Shown: positions 63,845 to 64,000 of the stretch, one piece after another
Position numbering within the stretch: the first letter of the stretch is position 1
Layout: each line of letters starts with the position of its first letter
NCBI RefSeq assembly: GCF_022606465.1
Contig: NZ_JALBUF010000004.1
Coordinates: forward strand, 1 to 64,000
Source of the DNA: Sulfoacidibacillus ferrooxidans
Lineage (GTDB): Bacteria; Bacillota; Bacilli; Alicyclobacillales; SLC66
Direction of reading: 5' to 3'
Length of the DNA: 64,000 bases
The notes under the pieces: model-generated
Told to the model about the DNA's origin: nothing
Databases searched by the model: none
Seen by the model: the letters and a program-made list of their open reading frames with translations, nothing else
Program-made: the position numbers and the translations under genes

Positions 63845-64000
63845 GGGATCTACAACATGTGCGCCCGTATGGGGATACCTTTGATGATGGGATGGTGCAA
63901 TTTAGTTTTTCTCTTCCAGTACCGTTTGGTGAAGAAGCGAAAGAGGCTGCGCGCCAATTTGTAGGGAAGATGGGGGTTCTTGAACCACAAGTTGTGCACA
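63841..64000 (+). CDS. kamE: Lysine 5,6-aminomutase beta subunit (5' part, cut by window edge)
   Basis: The open frame from TTG 63841 reads HVRPYGDTFDDGMVQFSFSL then PVPFGEEAKEAARQF, the N-terminus of KamE. The subunit carries the cobalamin-binding domain and the PLP lysine, both beyond the window. It overlaps the kamD stop codon, so translation is coupled. Confidence 0.92.
   Translation, partial: MRDLQHVRPYGDTFDDGMVQFSFSLPVPFGEEAKEAARQFVGKMGVLEPQVVH

Overview
The window covers the chromosome origin of an endospore-forming Firmicute of the Bacillales type. It starts inside a 16S rRNA gene on the minus strand. It then runs through gyrA-gyrB-remB-recF-yaaA-dnaN-dnaA (minus), the origin, and rpmH-rnpA-yidD-yidC-jag-mnmE-mnmG-rsmG-noc-parA-parB (plus). 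This is the order known from Bacillus subtilis. Sporulation-linked genes (yyaC, spo0J/parB with parS, an orphan KinA-like kinase, a pbpG-like PBP) support a spore former. A relative of Alicyclobacillaceae is possible, but the sequence alone does not fix the genus.

Region by region: (1) 1-9127, leftward replication genes. The dnaA-dnaN gap holds a recognisable origin-unwinding element. (2) 9128-9633, a DnaA-box cluster. (3) 9634-19056, rightward ribosome/RNase P/membrane insertion/tRNA modification/segregation genes, with two parS sites inside parB and a tandem-repeat array before noc. (4) 19097-28294, a cysteine-desulfurase-like enzyme, membrane proteins, yyaC, a yyaE-like molybdoenzyme, ychF and the rpsF-ssb-rpsR operon. 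(5) 28418-33856, an orphan histidine kinase, yybS, rplI, dnaB and an unknown membrane protein. (6) 33853-43330, purA behind a PurR-type operator, a tRNA Lys-Glu-Val-Asp cluster, the walRKHIJ operon, htrA and rlmH. (7) 43370-55320, housekeeping and poorly known genes: M32 peptidase, SGNH hydrolase, two low-complexity unknown proteins, an aminotransferase, a class A PBP, speE-speB, DUF1934, EcsC and an HD hydrolase. (8) 55317-64000, a lysine-degradation locus: a PAS-AAA-Fis activator of sigma-54 promoters, then kdd-kamA-kamB-kamC-kamD-kamE. The last gene is cut by the window edge.

The lysine locus is the least housekeeping-like part. KamA makes beta-lysine, the B12-dependent KamDE makes 3,5-diaminohexanoate, KamB/KamC reactivate KamDE, and Kdd oxidises the product. 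The sequence shows a -24/-12 promoter before kdd, an inverted repeat about 100 bp upstream that suits the neighbouring activator, and between the activator gene and that repeat a roughly 225-nt segment that looks like a structured RNA with its own promoter and a UUCG-loop terminator. I could not assign that segment to a known RNA class.

Other items worth a second look are two tiny ORFs with strong ribosome binding sites (34 aa next to the rRNA promoter; a 20-aa arginine-rich peptide before ychF), a 20-bp repeat array resembling Spo0A boxes before noc, a 25-bp perfect hairpin whose arm is repeated in the end of the kinase gene, and a hairpin that overlaps the rpsF ribosome binding site.
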